From: JAGOPY01 sp964619555
GTDB lineage: Bacteria > Bacteroidota > Bacteroidia > Bacteroidales > JAGOPY01
Assembly (NCBI GenBank): GCA_964619555.1
Contig: CAZUDV010000014.1
Coordinates: 51,830-115,829, forward strand
Length of the DNA: 64,000 nucleotides
Direction: 5' to 3'
Part shown: positions 9,347 to 17,858 of the stretch, piece after piece
How positions within the stretch are numbered: the stretch's first letter is position 1
How the letters are laid out: each line of letters opens with the position of its first letter
Position numbers and translations under genes: made by a program
The notes under the pieces: model-generated
Told to the model about the DNA's origin: nothing
The model's input: the letters and a program-made list of their open reading frames with translations, nothing else
The model's database searches: none

Positions 9347-9367
9347 TTTGCCCCAAATTTGGGCAAA
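9347..9367. terminator. Inverted repeat between convergent genes
   Basis: TTTGCCC (9347-9353) pairs with GGGCAAA (9361-9367) across a 7-nt loop. It lies between the converging genes 7830-9308 and 9434-9946 and could stop transcription in either direction, but there is no T-tract. Confidence 0.3.
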
Positions 9368-9433
9368 TGGTGAGCCTCAATTTGCAAAATTGTGAAAGAT
9401 GGATTAGGCCAGCCAACGAACGTTTGCGCGTGT

Positions 9434-9946
9434 CTATCGGTCTAAAAACGGGCAAAAATCCACCATTCCATCCATTTCCACCACTTCATATTCTTTCCCG
9501 TCATCGTCCTTGTAAAAAGTCGAATCAAATTCAGCCCCAGCCCGCATTAGAAGGAGTAGTTCATCCGCCAGCCTTTCCAGCAAGATTCTTTTATTAAAGG
9601 GTTTGCCGTCCAAAATATAGCAGCGGTTAACCTCTTGCTCAGAGTTAGTTTCATTGGAGCGATATTCAGCATATAGTTTCAAGCCCAGATACGGATGGTC
9701 AGGATCGGACATCAGATGACGCGTTGCCACCAAACCATTGGCTTCTTCCAAAAGTTTGCTAAACGCCTTATTTCTGGCGACCTTCACATCAGGATCAGTT
9801 TCAAGGTACTGGTATGTGTGGGTATGCTTGCTCTCTGGGTGGTGTTCCACTGGCTCAAAAATCAGTTCGTTCTCAACCGTATAGGCTGTTATGATGATTT
9901 GGGGGTTATTGTTAAGCGGGCGATTGTGGGATGTGTCGGACATCAT
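9434..9946 (-). CDS. Hypothetical protein, possible paralogue of 27193-27855
   Basis: No named family is recognised. The 170-aa acidic product starts MMSDTSHNRP and has a short beta-rich N-terminus (PQIIITAYTVENELIF) followed by a helix with the pattern VKVARNKAFSKLLEEA. The same layout, a strand then K/V-x-x-AR-x-x-A, occurs in the two genes at 26295 and 27193 of this island. The plus strand is also partly open here, but the minus product has the more natural composition. It is convergent with the CoiA-like gene and divergent from the 10132 operon. Confidence 0.6.
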   Translation of the reverse strand: MMSDTSHNRPLNNNPQIIITAYTVENELIFEPVEHHPESKHTHTYQYLETDPDVKVARNKAFSKLLEEANGLVATRHLMSDPDHPYLGLKLYAEYRSNETNSEQEVNRCYILDGKPFNKRILLERLADELLLLMRAGAEFDSTFYKDDDGKEYEVVEMDGMVDFCPFLDR

Positions 9947-10131
9947 TATGAAATTTGGATTACTTATTTCATATAAATAGTTGGTGGGTGGGGAAAGGCA
10001 GGTAAAAAGGTAAATTGTGCCAACAAATGCAAATAATTTTCAGATTGGGTTATTGGTGGTTATTATTTACCTTTAGCCTTCTAATTACAGAGTTTGATAT
10101 CATTGATTATTAACCAAAAACACAATTAACT

Positions 10132-10569
10132 ATGGGTGAAATTAGCAGCAACACGAACTTGGCATCGGAATATTATGTTCTTTCCTGCCTGTATAGAATC
10201 GGAGCCGATGCCTATTTGACATTGGGCAATAAAAAATCTGTGGATATCATTGTTAAAAAGCCGCACAGATTGATTACCATCGATGTTAAGGGCTTAAAAG
10301 GCACGACAAATTTCCCAATCGATAATTGGACAGAAAGCAGCGAGAATCATTATTTGGTCTTTGTCACATACAACGATAAGATAACCGACACAACTATCTT
10401 ACCTGATGTATACATTGTGCCTTCAATGGAAATTGAAACCGCATACGACGAATTAAAAGGAAGATCAATGGTGTATGTAAATCCAAAAGGCAACAGAAAA
10501 GTGGTTGAATTGGGCAGGTTGAAAAAGCTGGCTGATCGCTATAAAAATAACTGGCATCCTTTTCTCTGA
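10132..10569 (+). CDS. Small PD-(D/E)XK nuclease-like protein
   Basis: The 145-aa protein has a compact restriction-endonuclease-like core. A helix (NLASEYYVLSCLYRIG) is followed by KSVDIIVKK with the catalytic Asp and by ITIDVKG, a D-x-K version of the (D/E)XK motif. The remainder is beta-rich. It is the first gene of a long same-strand series reaching 16.5 kb. A weak promoter (TTG at 10045 and TACCTTTA at 10068-10075) lies upstream. It could be a Holliday-junction-type or defense nuclease; the exact family is unknown. Confidence 0.65.
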   Translation: MGEISSNTNLASEYYVLSCLYRIGADAYLTLGNKKSVDIIVKKPHRLITIDVKGLKGTTNFPIDNWTESSENHYLVFVTYNDKITDTTILPDVYIVPSMEIETAYDELKGRSMVYVNPKGNRKVVELGRLKKLADRYKNNWHPFL

Positions 10570-10632
10570 GCAGTTTGCTGATAAAAGTTAAAGTCAACCT
10601 TACTTATTTCATTGAAATAATTTAACGTGTAT

Positions 10633-11892
10633 ATGCTTCCCCCCAACGAACTTAAAAAAGAGCTGCTCGAACTGGCAAAAATCCAGTTATACATCGACAG
10701 CCACGGCGGTAATGAAAAGAATGGGGCTCTGTGCGATGATCATCTTGCCCGTGGGTTGAAAATCCTGCACCATTTTGGTCTTCCAACCACCGATGAATAT
10801 GTTGAATTGCTATTCGTGTATAAAATGCCTACGGATGCCGATTTGAATAACACCATCAGAAAACTCATAATAGCCGCGCAAGTTCATCTATCCGCACCCA
10901 TCAAAACAGATGTCCAGATTCTCGAAGAAGCCGTGAAGGAAGACAAACCCTATGATGTTGTATTTGGAGAATTGGGAATTACCGATCATATTTATTCCCA
11001 GTTCGTATACCACCATATCCTTCGAACCAAACGTGATTCCCCAGCAGCCGTTCTGGAAGCATTGCGCAAGGCTGATACCCCCAGAACAATGAACCTTCTG
11101 GGCATTGTTGCGTTGGCAAAGGCATTGGGAGAAGATGAAAAGAAAATGATGGAAGAACTCTACGGTATGGGTATCAAATATCTAAATGAGTATTTGGCAG
11201 CTTACCGCGTGGAAGATGAAAAGTCAAAGCACCACTTTAGCCAACTGAACGAGTTCTTGAACGACCTGATGGGTGGGTATGAGTTCAAATCGCTGGATGA
11301 AAAGTTTGGCACCCTCACCCATTACCTGATGAACTATCTCTACTTGTCGGTGGGCGCAAAAGCATACAGAATCATAGAACTTGAAATATATTACCACGAT
11401 CCCGTCAACCATCCCGATCCTTATGTCCATAAGGCACCAGAACAACTTTCGGTTGGCAGGTGGTATTATAACGGGATGGGCGTGGATATCACCTTTGGCG
11501 ATTTGGAAAGGGGCATTTATGGCGGAATATTGATCAGGGGAATCAGGACGATTGAAAACAGCCCAAGGTATATAAGCGGAACCATAAACGTGTTAAGGGA
11601 GATATTCAATAATCTGGGTGATATCACGGAAGGGGATTATGGTTTTTTCATTCGTGAAATGGAAGATGGGATTGTGAAGGAAGAAGAACCCACCCGTTCC
11701 ACCCGCATCGGGCTAACCAAAAAGAAAGACGATACGGATAATTATGCCGAAAAGGATTATCGGTATCTTGTCGAGGTGAACCTTCTGCATAAGTTCAAGG
11801 ACAAAGAGAAAGTGGTCAGGAAGTTGTTGTCCATTGGGAAAATAAAGAGCGATGATGCAAAGGAGATAATGGGGTATAACATAAGCGAATAA
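10633..11892 (+). CDS. Alkyladenine-DNA-glycosylase-like protein with N-terminal extension
   Basis: Residues ~1-230 are helical and unassigned. The central part (about 245-335) resembles the 3-methyladenine/alkyladenine DNA glycosylase (AAG/MPG) fold: IIELEIYYHDPVNHPDPYVH corresponds to the ETEAY strand carrying the catalytic Glu, then APEQLSVGRWYYNGMGVDITF and GGILIRGIR correspond to the YGM and VLIRA strands. Bacterial proteins of this divergent type are commonly labelled 3-methyladenine glycosylases. I set the start at the ATG 10633; an in-frame GTG lies two codons earlier. The stop is immediately followed by the ATG of the deiminase-like gene, so the two are coupled. Whether it excises bases, or binds modified DNA without cutting, is unknown. 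Confidence 0.55.
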   Translation: MLPPNELKKELLELAKIQLYIDSHGGNEKNGALCDDHLARGLKILHHFGLPTTDEYVELLFVYKMPTDADLNNTIRKLIIAAQVHLSAPIKTDVQILEEAVKEDKPYDVVFGELGITDHIYSQFVYHHILRTKRDSPAAVLEALRKADTPRTMNLLGIVALAKALGEDEKKMMEELYGMGIKYLNEYLAAYRVEDEKSKHHFSQLNEFLNDLMGGYEFKSLDEKFGTLTHYLMNYLYLSVGAKAYRIIELEIYYHDPVNHPDPYVHKAPEQLSVGRWYYNGMGVDITFGDLERGIYGGILIRGIRTIENSPRYISGTINVLREIFNNLGDITEGDYGFFIREMEDGIVKEEEPTRSTRIGLTKKKDDTDNYAEKDYRYLVEVNLLHKFKDKEKVVRKLLSIGKIKSDDAKEIMGYNISE

Positions 11893-12741
11893 ATGATAAC
11901 CGACAGCCAAACCAATAAGCTCTACTTTGCTGACTGTATAGAAGATAAGCAGCCAGCATTCTTCCCCCGATTCAAATCTGTTTTGGATAAATGCAAGATT
12001 GATTACACTCTCCTTCCCCACACCAAAGACATCTGGGCGAGGGATTATATGCCCATTCAGGTTGATACAGATAAATTCATCCAGTTTGTATATTATCCTG
12101 ACTACCTTCAGTTCAAGAAATATATTAACCGCATTTCGGACGGTAAAGCCATTTGTAGAGAGATCGGAATTAATGTCGTTGACTCCGACATCGTTATTGA
12201 TGGCGGCAACGTGGTTAAGACTTCTGATAAGGTGATTATGACCGACAAGGTTTTTTATGAAAATCCCAGATACGATAGGAATCGAAAGATGCTGATAAAG
12301 GAACTTGGAGAATTGTTTCAGGTGGATAAGGTAATTTTCATCCCTCAACAACCACACGACTTCACGGGACACGCCGACGGAATGGTTCGTTTTCTTGACG
12401 ACAACACCGTGATCATTAATGATTACTCGAAAGAAGACCAAGCCTTTAAAAAAGCCTTCCTAATTGCTTTAGATAACGCAGGGCTGGATTATATTGAGAT
12501 ACCATACAATCCATACGGAAACAAAAAGAACAGCCAAGCGAATGGCATATACATTAATTACCTTCAAATGGAAGGCGTGGTGATCCTGCCCTTATTTGGT
12601 CTGGATGAAGATGATGAAGTTGTCAAACGGTTTGAAGAACTCTTTGATAGTTATACCATTGAAACCATTAACAGCAATGAAATAGCCAATGAAGGCGGGA
12701 TTTTGAACTGCATAAGTTGGAATATTAAAATTGATATATAA
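11893..12741 (+). CDS. Agmatine/peptidylarginine deiminase-family enzyme
   Basis: This 282-aa protein has the guanidine-modifying (pentein) fold of the PAD_porph/agmatine deiminase family. The visible signatures are DIWARDYMPI (substrate Asp), IDGGNVV, TGHADGMVRF (catalytic His and Asp) and EGGILNCISW near the C-terminus (catalytic Cys). Family members hydrolyse a guanidino group to a ureido group and release ammonia; agmatine is the classic substrate. The protein is shorter than usual agmatine deiminases (about 330-370 aa), has no signal peptide, and has Asp in place of the usual Glu in the E-G-G-N motif. No polyamine gene is nearby. It sits directly between two DNA-glycosylase-like genes, which is why its substrate is of interest. 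Confidence 0.85.
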   Translation: MITDSQTNKLYFADCIEDKQPAFFPRFKSVLDKCKIDYTLLPHTKDIWARDYMPIQVDTDKFIQFVYYPDYLQFKKYINRISDGKAICREIGINVVDSDIVIDGGNVVKTSDKVIMTDKVFYENPRYDRNRKMLIKELGELFQVDKVIFIPQQPHDFTGHADGMVRFLDDNTVIINDYSKEDQAFKKAFLIALDNAGLDYIEIPYNPYGNKKNSQANGIYINYLQMEGVVILPLFGLDEDDEVVKRFEELFDSYTIETINSNEIANEGGILNCISWNIKIDI

Positions 12742-12760
12742 CCACCTAAAAATTAAAAGT

Positions 12761-12967
12761 ATGCCAACAGTATTACAAGGCGCAGTCATCGTCAAAAAAG
12801 ACGGTCTACGGATTTCCTACAAGCAGAAATGTGAAAAATGCGGTACAATAAGGAATGGTTCAATAAACACCACCGTTCCATCGCGTTCTTCCTCGAAATA
12901 CACATCAAATTTTAGATGCTCGAAATGTGGTAATAACCAGAAAATTGAAATTCAGGGTGGACTATAA
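12761..12967 (+). CDS. Small zinc-ribbon protein
   Basis: The 68-aa product has two CxxC pairs (CEKCG and CSKCG, about 32 residues apart), typical of a zinc ribbon that binds nucleic acid or partner proteins. I placed the start at ATG 12761 because the upstream in-frame extension would overlap the deiminase gene. The 3' end overlaps the next frame by up to 41 bases. It is probably an accessory subunit of the surrounding operon (inference). Confidence 0.65.
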   Translation: MPTVLQGAVIVKKDGLRISYKQKCEKCGTIRNGSINTTVPSRSSSKYTSNFRCSKCGNNQKIEIQGGL

Positions 12968-13622
12968 TAAAACACCAGAAGCCTTTTTTGCTGAATTACT
13001 TGCACTAACCGAGCAGCAATTCAAGCAAAGCCCAGCCTACCAAAAACAGGTAAAACGTCGGCTAAAATGGAACTATGCCGTCTGCGCTACCCCTATTGCC
13101 AAGCATAAAGGGATAATATTTGGCATTAACTGGGGCGGCAGTGATGGATATAAACCCCAGTCCAAATACCCGACTGGAAAAGACATTGCGGAATATCCAT
13201 TCATCATCAGGAATCGCAAATCTTTAACCCAGCATTTGGGCTTGGATTTTACAGAATTGAACTTCAACTACACCAACCTCTGTTTTTTTCGAACGCCTAC
13301 TTCATACATTCTCGAAGAAGAAGATTTTATTCTGTCGCTTTTTCCGTTTGAAAAGTATGTCAGGTATATCAATCCACCTTGGTTGCTTTCCATTGGGTTG
13401 AAAAACATAGAAATCCTTAACGATCTGGGGCTGTTGGCAAATAAGAAATGGCTCTATGATAAACAGAATAAGTTTTCAGGATTTTCTGGAAAGCTTTGGG
13501 ATTGGAACATTTTTGCCGTTCCCCACCCAAATGCACACCTGCCACGTGAATCAAGAGCAGTTATTTGGGAGAAGGTTATTAATGAAATGAATGCGGAAGG
13601 ATGTTTGATTAAATGGCAATAA
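12927..13622 (+). CDS. Uracil-DNA-glycosylase superfamily-like protein
   Basis: The 231-aa protein carries the landmarks of the UDG superfamily. Motif A resembles IIFGINWGGSDGYKP, a central NYTNLCFFRTPTS resembles the TN-x-x-K/F-P region, PPWLLSIGLKN matches the strand before the third helix, and FAVPHPNAHL provides the His motif. The family flips and excises uracil or related bases. The catalytic motif A departs from the classic GQDPY or GEAPG forms, so specificity cannot be inferred. An in-frame GTG at 12957 would reduce the overlap with the zinc-ribbon gene to 11 bases and may be the true start. Confidence 0.65.
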   Translation: MVITRKLKFRVDYNKTPEAFFAELLALTEQQFKQSPAYQKQVKRRLKWNYAVCATPIAKHKGIIFGINWGGSDGYKPQSKYPTGKDIAEYPFIIRNRKSLTQHLGLDFTELNFNYTNLCFFRTPTSYILEEEDFILSLFPFEKYVRYINPPWLLSIGLKNIEILNDLGLLANKKWLYDKQNKFSGFSGKLWDWNIFAVPHPNAHLPRESRAVIWEKVINEMNAEGCLIKWQ

Positions 13623-13634
13623 ATCATCAAGGAT

Positions 13635-14306
13635 ATGAAAGAAAGAAAGACATCCACGCCCTTAATAAATGAACTTTTTGATCTACTTGATGATTGGCGT
13701 CATCTACCTTCATACCAACTTGAACGTCGAGCAGATATCTTCTTCGCGCTATACCTGAAGGAAATATTAAAGAAAAAATATGGGAAAGCTATAAAGTTGG
13801 TCATTCCAGAATTCCCTTTAAGGGTTGGTGATTATGATCCCGAAAATAAACACCCTTATGCATCGTACAAGATTGATTATGTTGCCATAGCCAAAAATGA
13901 TAAAGATGTTTATCTTATTGAATTAAAGACAGATCAGTCCTATCGGAGAACAAAGCAAGATAAATATTTAGCAAAAGCCAAGGGATTTAATATTCCAAAG
14001 GTGGTTGATGATATTATAAGTATTTACGGAGCTACAAACAACAGATACAAAGGAAAATACGATCATCTTATTTCCAAACTTGTCCAATTAGGTTGGGTCT
14101 GTCGAAAAGGTAATGAAATAAAAACAATTGCAAAGGATTATAGCGTAAGCGTTGTTTATATTCAACCAGTGAATACAGCAAACCAGTCAAATGTGATCTC
14201 GTTTTCAGAAGTCGAGTCTTATTTAAAGGAAACTGATCTATTAACAAAGCGTTTTGTAAAATCATTAAAAAAGTGGAAAAACAAACCTGATGGAAAATCA
14301 ATATGA
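13635..14306 (+). CDS. PD-(D/E)XK nuclease-like protein
   Basis: The core is visible at about residues 75-100: YKIDYVAIAKNDKDVYLIELKTD, with Asp and the E-x-K catalytic motif. The preceding helix RRADIFFALYLKEILKKKYG supplies the conserved acidic residue expected in this fold. The C-terminal part (about 120-223) is helical and lysine-rich. It follows the UDG-like gene by 12 bases and precedes the next nuclease by 12 bases. It is likely a DNA-cleaving member of the same operon. Confidence 0.7.
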   Translation: MKERKTSTPLINELFDLLDDWRHLPSYQLERRADIFFALYLKEILKKKYGKAIKLVIPEFPLRVGDYDPENKHPYASYKIDYVAIAKNDKDVYLIELKTDQSYRRTKQDKYLAKAKGFNIPKVVDDIISIYGATNNRYKGKYDHLISKLVQLGWVCRKGNEIKTIAKDYSVSVVYIQPVNTANQSNVISFSEVESYLKETDLLTKRFVKSLKKWKNKPDGKSI

Positions 14307-14318
14307 TGGATAATTTGA

Positions 14319-15305
14319 ATGGCTATGTATGGAATTAACGATTTAAAGAAGCGGATCATCAGCACCGACACTCACGTCGAGTGCCCCGTCAAAGGTTGCA
14401 CCGAACGTGTCGAAAGGCAGCGGCAGCATTTCCGCCGTGAAGAAAGATTCAAATGCGCCGTGCACAACATCTACATTTCACCCACAACCTTTGAATACGA
14501 AACGGAATTCGATAACCTGTTATGGACGGACGATTCCGACAAAGACCGTTTCAGCCGAATCAAACAAGTCAAACGCGAAAGCAGGATTGCACGGGAGAAC
14601 AGCGAGGATGCCGTTACGTGGAACGTTTTCAGGTATCTGGAAAGAAATGATCTGCTTTCTGGCTATCTATCCACTCTGTCTGAGCAGGATCACGGCACAT
14701 CCGAACTCATATTATGGTCAAACTCCCCCAGACAGGACGGTTCGTTTGATTTGCTGGACAGGGCTCGTATGGAATTTGGCGAACAACCCAACAGGGGCAG
14801 CGAACCCGACATTATTGTTCTAACGGACAAAGCCTTGTTCTTCATTGAAGCAAAGGTTCTGGCGGGCAATGATACATCTGGTGATGGCGATACCTTGCAA
14901 CGGCACCTTACTGAACCAAAAAGATATGTTTCTGGTTGGGGAAACTGGTATTCTTCCATCTTCAAAAGCGATTACGCAACGGTGATTGTCCACCAGAAAT
15001 ATGAACTGATGCGCTTCTGGTTACTGGGCACTTGGATGGCTGAAAGGCTAAATGTGCCTTTCCACCTGATCAACCTTGTGTTGAAGGAGCGGGAGCTTAA
15101 CATTGAAAAGGAGTTCGGACGGAATATTCTGCAAAACGAACAGAGGATATTCAAGAGGATATGCTGGGAAAATATTTACGAATTTGTGACTAATTCGGGG
15201 ATATCAAATGAAGAAACAACGAAATTTATAGGGTATTTCAATAACAAAGCCCTTGGCTATGATAGCAACGGGGAGTTGATCAAAGCATTTTGCATTAATG
15301 ATTAA
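14319..15305 (+). CDS. PD-(D/E)XK nuclease-like protein with N-terminal Cys/His cluster
   Basis: The 328-aa protein begins with a probable zinc-binding segment (CPVKGCTERVERQRQHFRR and FKCAVHNIYIS). The nuclease core follows at about residues 165-185 with EPDIIVLTDKALFFIEAKV, a textbook D-(x)n-E-x-K. The C-terminal half is tryptophan- and arginine-rich. It is the second PD-(D/E)XK protein in a row. The start at 14319 (MAMYGIND) could alternatively be 14325. It is separated from the membrane protein gene by only a few bases, so they are probably co-expressed. Confidence 0.75.
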   Translation: MAMYGINDLKKRIISTDTHVECPVKGCTERVERQRQHFRREERFKCAVHNIYISPTTFEYETEFDNLLWTDDSDKDRFSRIKQVKRESRIARENSEDAVTWNVFRYLERNDLLSGYLSTLSEQDHGTSELILWSNSPRQDGSFDLLDRARMEFGEQPNRGSEPDIIVLTDKALFFIEAKVLAGNDTSGDGDTLQRHLTEPKRYVSGWGNWYSSIFKSDYATVIVHQKYELMRFWLLGTWMAERLNVPFHLINLVLKERELNIEKEFGRNILQNEQRIFKRICWENIYEFVTNSGISNEETTKFIGYFNNKALGYDSNGELIKAFCIND

Positions 15306-15317
15306 ACAGTGCTGGTA

Positions 15318-16034
15318 ATGAAGAACTACAATGAAAACTTGGAAAAAATCTTAACCGCTGTATTTGGTGGAATTGGAACGATTGCAATTTTTATTAACCT
15401 TCATTTAAAAGGTTATGGTGCTGAAAATTGGTTAGATGCAATAAAAGATATTGCTGGTTTAGTTGTGGTAATAGCAGTGTTTTTGGTTGCAAATAACATA
15501 TTCAGAAATTTAATTAAAAAAAAGAGTTTTGGTTTTAATGAAAAGTTTGAAGAATACCTATTAGAATGGAGTAAAGCGAATAAATATCTAATAGATACTT
15601 CAGAAATCAATGTGCCAAAGGGCAATGAAAAGAAAAGAAGCATACAAATGATCTGCAAACATTCTGATATGTTAAAAGGCAATGATGCCAGTATATCTTC
15701 AAATAGGAAAGGCTCATTCCTTTATTTGCCAAAAAGCGAAGAATTGGGAGATAAAACACTTTCAGAAGGTAACACCATTGAGTTTAAGATTAATAAATCA
15801 ATGTTTGAAGCAAATAAAGAAATTTTTGATGACTATGAAAACCGCAAGAAAGGTATTGCTGATGATATCGGAAAAGCCATCAAAATTGCTTTTGCTGAAA
15901 TTAAAATAACAGTTGAAGGTAAAGATGATCGGATAGTTGTTAACTTTTCAAATCTTGAAAAAACCGAAGATAATGCAAAAAAATTGATAGATATCGTAGA
16001 ATTTACAAAAACATTATTCTTGGCAATAGCATAA
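15318..16034 (+). CDS. Membrane-anchored hypothetical protein
   Basis: Two hydrophobic segments near the N-terminus (ILTAVFGGIGTIAIFINL and DIAGLVVVIAVFLVANNIF) are followed by a cytoplasm-facing domain of about 170 residues rich in Lys and Glu. I use ATG 15318; an upstream in-frame GTG at 15309 is possible. The stop overlaps the start of the next membrane protein (TAATG). No family is recognised. By position it could be a membrane effector or sensor of the operon (inference). Confidence 0.65.
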   Translation: MKNYNENLEKILTAVFGGIGTIAIFINLHLKGYGAENWLDAIKDIAGLVVVIAVFLVANNIFRNLIKKKSFGFNEKFEEYLLEWSKANKYLIDTSEINVPKGNEKKRSIQMICKHSDMLKGNDASISSNRKGSFLYLPKSEELGDKTLSEGNTIEFKINKSMFEANKEIFDDYENRKKGIADDIGKAIKIAFAEIKITVEGKDDRIVVNFSNLEKTEDNAKKLIDIVEFTKTLFLAIA

Positions 16035-16516
16035 TGGACTTCCTAACATCCATCCCTTCCGAATATTACCTCTATGCAGGGCTCGCGGTATTGTTGCTGG
16101 GCATCATCCTTGGCTTTACAAAAACCATAACCGTATACCGTGACTATGCCGACCTGACCAAGACATTTATGCTGGTTCTTGCACCCGTCGGACTGTTTTA
16201 TTTGCTGGGAGATAAGATCAACGAGAATATTTTGTTGAACATCTTGTTTGTCATTGAAGGTATTATTTTAATCTGGATTCTTGTAACCACATATCTGGAT
16301 AACAGGAACATCTTGAAAACATTGCTGGCATTCATCACCAAAGTGCCGTTGAGCATCATATTTGCATTTTATCTCATAAATCTTGTGGCACCGATGCGAT
16401 CCGACAGGGGCAAGCGAAGCCAGACCAGAGGATTCGCCGCCGTGATAATGATCTTTCTTGCCCCGATCCTGTATGGCTTGGTCAGGAATAAAGAATGGTC
16501 AGCAAAGAAGCCATAG
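16034..16516 (+). CDS. Polytopic membrane protein, 160 aa
   Basis: Four or five hydrophobic helices are visible: YYLYAGLAVLLLGIILGF, FMLVLAPVGLFYLLG, ILFVIEGIILIWILVTTYL, LSIIFAFYLINLVA and FAAVIMIFLAPILYGL. No domain is recognised. Its start is fused to the preceding stop and it is the last gene of the directon that starts at 10.1 kb; a 215-bp gap follows. Confidence 0.65.
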   Translation: MDFLTSIPSEYYLYAGLAVLLLGIILGFTKTITVYRDYADLTKTFMLVLAPVGLFYLLGDKINENILLNILFVIEGIILIWILVTTYLDNRNILKTLLAFITKVPLSIIFAFYLINLVAPMRSDRGKRSQTRGFAAVIMIFLAPILYGLVRNKEWSAKKP

Positions 16517-16731
16517 CGGTGGGATAAATGATGCAAAATATACATCCATATTCCTTCATATAAAGCCCGCTGATCTATTTCAGCATTCAGATATATACGT
16601 GACCCATTAGCCACCAAAAGCCCGTCAGAAAGCCTGAAATCGCATTATTTGGGCAATTAAATGGCACCATCCTATTGGTGGCAATGATTTTCATATCTTT
16701 AAACCTTATAAATCCCTAATCCCGTTGTCTT

Positions 16732-17412
16732 ATGATGGCTGTGAATATAATCAAGCAAGAGTTGGAAGTATACAAGAAGCTTATCGCTTCTGCAGAATAT
16801 GACGAATTATATAAGTGGGAAGCGTTGAAAAACTTTCAGGACACGTGGGATATTGACGCTGACGATTTCAAAACAATGTATGACAATAGCTTTGGCAGTA
16901 AAGAAAACAGCAATCTCTGGGCAAATCCCCACTGGTTCCCCAAAGCTGTTATGCTCCACTTCATTGACCACGACAAGGAAAGGGTTCGCCAGATGTTCCG
17001 TGATCTATACAATGAAGATGAAAACATTGACACGCGGTTCGAAAGATTCGTATATCACTGCGACAGGGTCAGGGAAGAAGTCTTTGAATACGACCCGCGG
17101 ATGATCAACCATTTCCACGATGGTCAAAGAATGGTATCACTGTATCTGGCATTCCGCTACCCCGATAAATACGCCATCTATAAATATACCGAGTTTAAAA
17201 CGTTTATGGAACTTGTCAAAGCCACCGACATCCCCAGAACTGGCGAGTACGAAAGGTTCTTCAAAGTGGTCAGGACGATTTACAACATCATTACCAAGGA
17301 TGAAGAACTGGTCAAATTGCACAATGCGGTATTAACTGACCATTGCTACAAAGGCGAAACGCTGATGCTTGCGCAGGATTTCATATTCAGGACGGCAAGA
17401 CGTTATATGTAA
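16732..17412 (+). CDS. McrB N-terminal-domain-like protein without ATPase
   Basis: The 226-aa protein resembles the N-terminal domain seen in front of McrB-type AAA+ GTPases: NSNLWANPHWFPKAVMLHFI, RFERFVYHCDRVREE and MVSLYLAFRYPDKYAIYKYTEFK. Such domains usually recognise modified DNA or adapt the ATPase to its target. No AAA+ module is present here or in the next genes, so it is an orphan recognition domain or a fragment. A -7-like TATCTTTA lies at 16694-16701. It is followed after 11 bases by the next gene, giving a compact three-gene unit. Confidence 0.6.
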   Translation: MMAVNIIKQELEVYKKLIASAEYDELYKWEALKNFQDTWDIDADDFKTMYDNSFGSKENSNLWANPHWFPKAVMLHFIDHDKERVRQMFRDLYNEDENIDTRFERFVYHCDRVREEVFEYDPRMINHFHDGQRMVSLYLAFRYPDKYAIYKYTEFKTFMELVKATDIPRTGEYERFFKVVRTIYNIITKDEELVKLHNAVLTDHCYKGETLMLAQDFIFRTARRYM

Positions 17413-17423
17413 TTACTTATTAT

Positions 17424-17843
17424 ATGACAGCACAAGCGGCAGAAGAAATCACATACAAGGGAAAGAAATATTATATGGCGACAGAGCCATTGGAACAGTA
17501 CCTTGAAGGCTTGAAAGACAAACCTGCGCTCATTGCGCCCAATACAGCTTGCTGGCGTGGGTATTACGGCACTTGGAAAGTAAAATACGGTAAACTATAC
17601 TTGATTGATTTGGTTTGCTATGCGGAAGAATACAAGGAAATGGGGATGGAATATCTTTTCCCTGATCAAAAGGTGGTATTTGCCGAATGGTTCACAGGCG
17701 AAATTCGGATTCCACAGGGTGAAATGCTGGAATATGTTCATATGGGTTATGAGTCTGTGTTCGAAAACGATTTATATCTGAAGTTTGATAAAGGGGTCGT
17801 GGTGGATGAATGGGTCGTAGATAATCGGATTGAAAACAATTAA
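17424..17843 (+). CDS. Conserved hypothetical protein next to ADP-ribosylglycohydrolase
   Basis: The 139-aa protein has a recognisable but unnamed conserved core: ACWRGYYGTWKVKYGKLYL, VVFAEWFTGEIRIPQGEML and EYVHMGYESVFENDLYLKF. I recall this family as a widespread bacterial hypothetical of unknown function. I choose ATG 17424 because the longer frame from 17343 would overlap the preceding gene by 70 bases. It is 15 bases ahead of the ADP-ribosylglycohydrolase gene, so they are probably an operon. Confidence 0.65.
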   Translation: MTAQAAEEITYKGKKYYMATEPLEQYLEGLKDKPALIAPNTACWRGYYGTWKVKYGKLYLIDLVCYAEEYKEMGMEYLFPDQKVVFAEWFTGEIRIPQGEMLEYVHMGYESVFENDLYLKFDKGVVVDEWVVDNRIENN

Positions 17844-17858
17844 GACTAAAGAGAAGCA

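Noticed and set aside
9295..9597. Plus-strand frame after the CoiA-like gene
   Set aside because: It is antisense to 9434-9946 and has proline/His-rich low-quality sequence.
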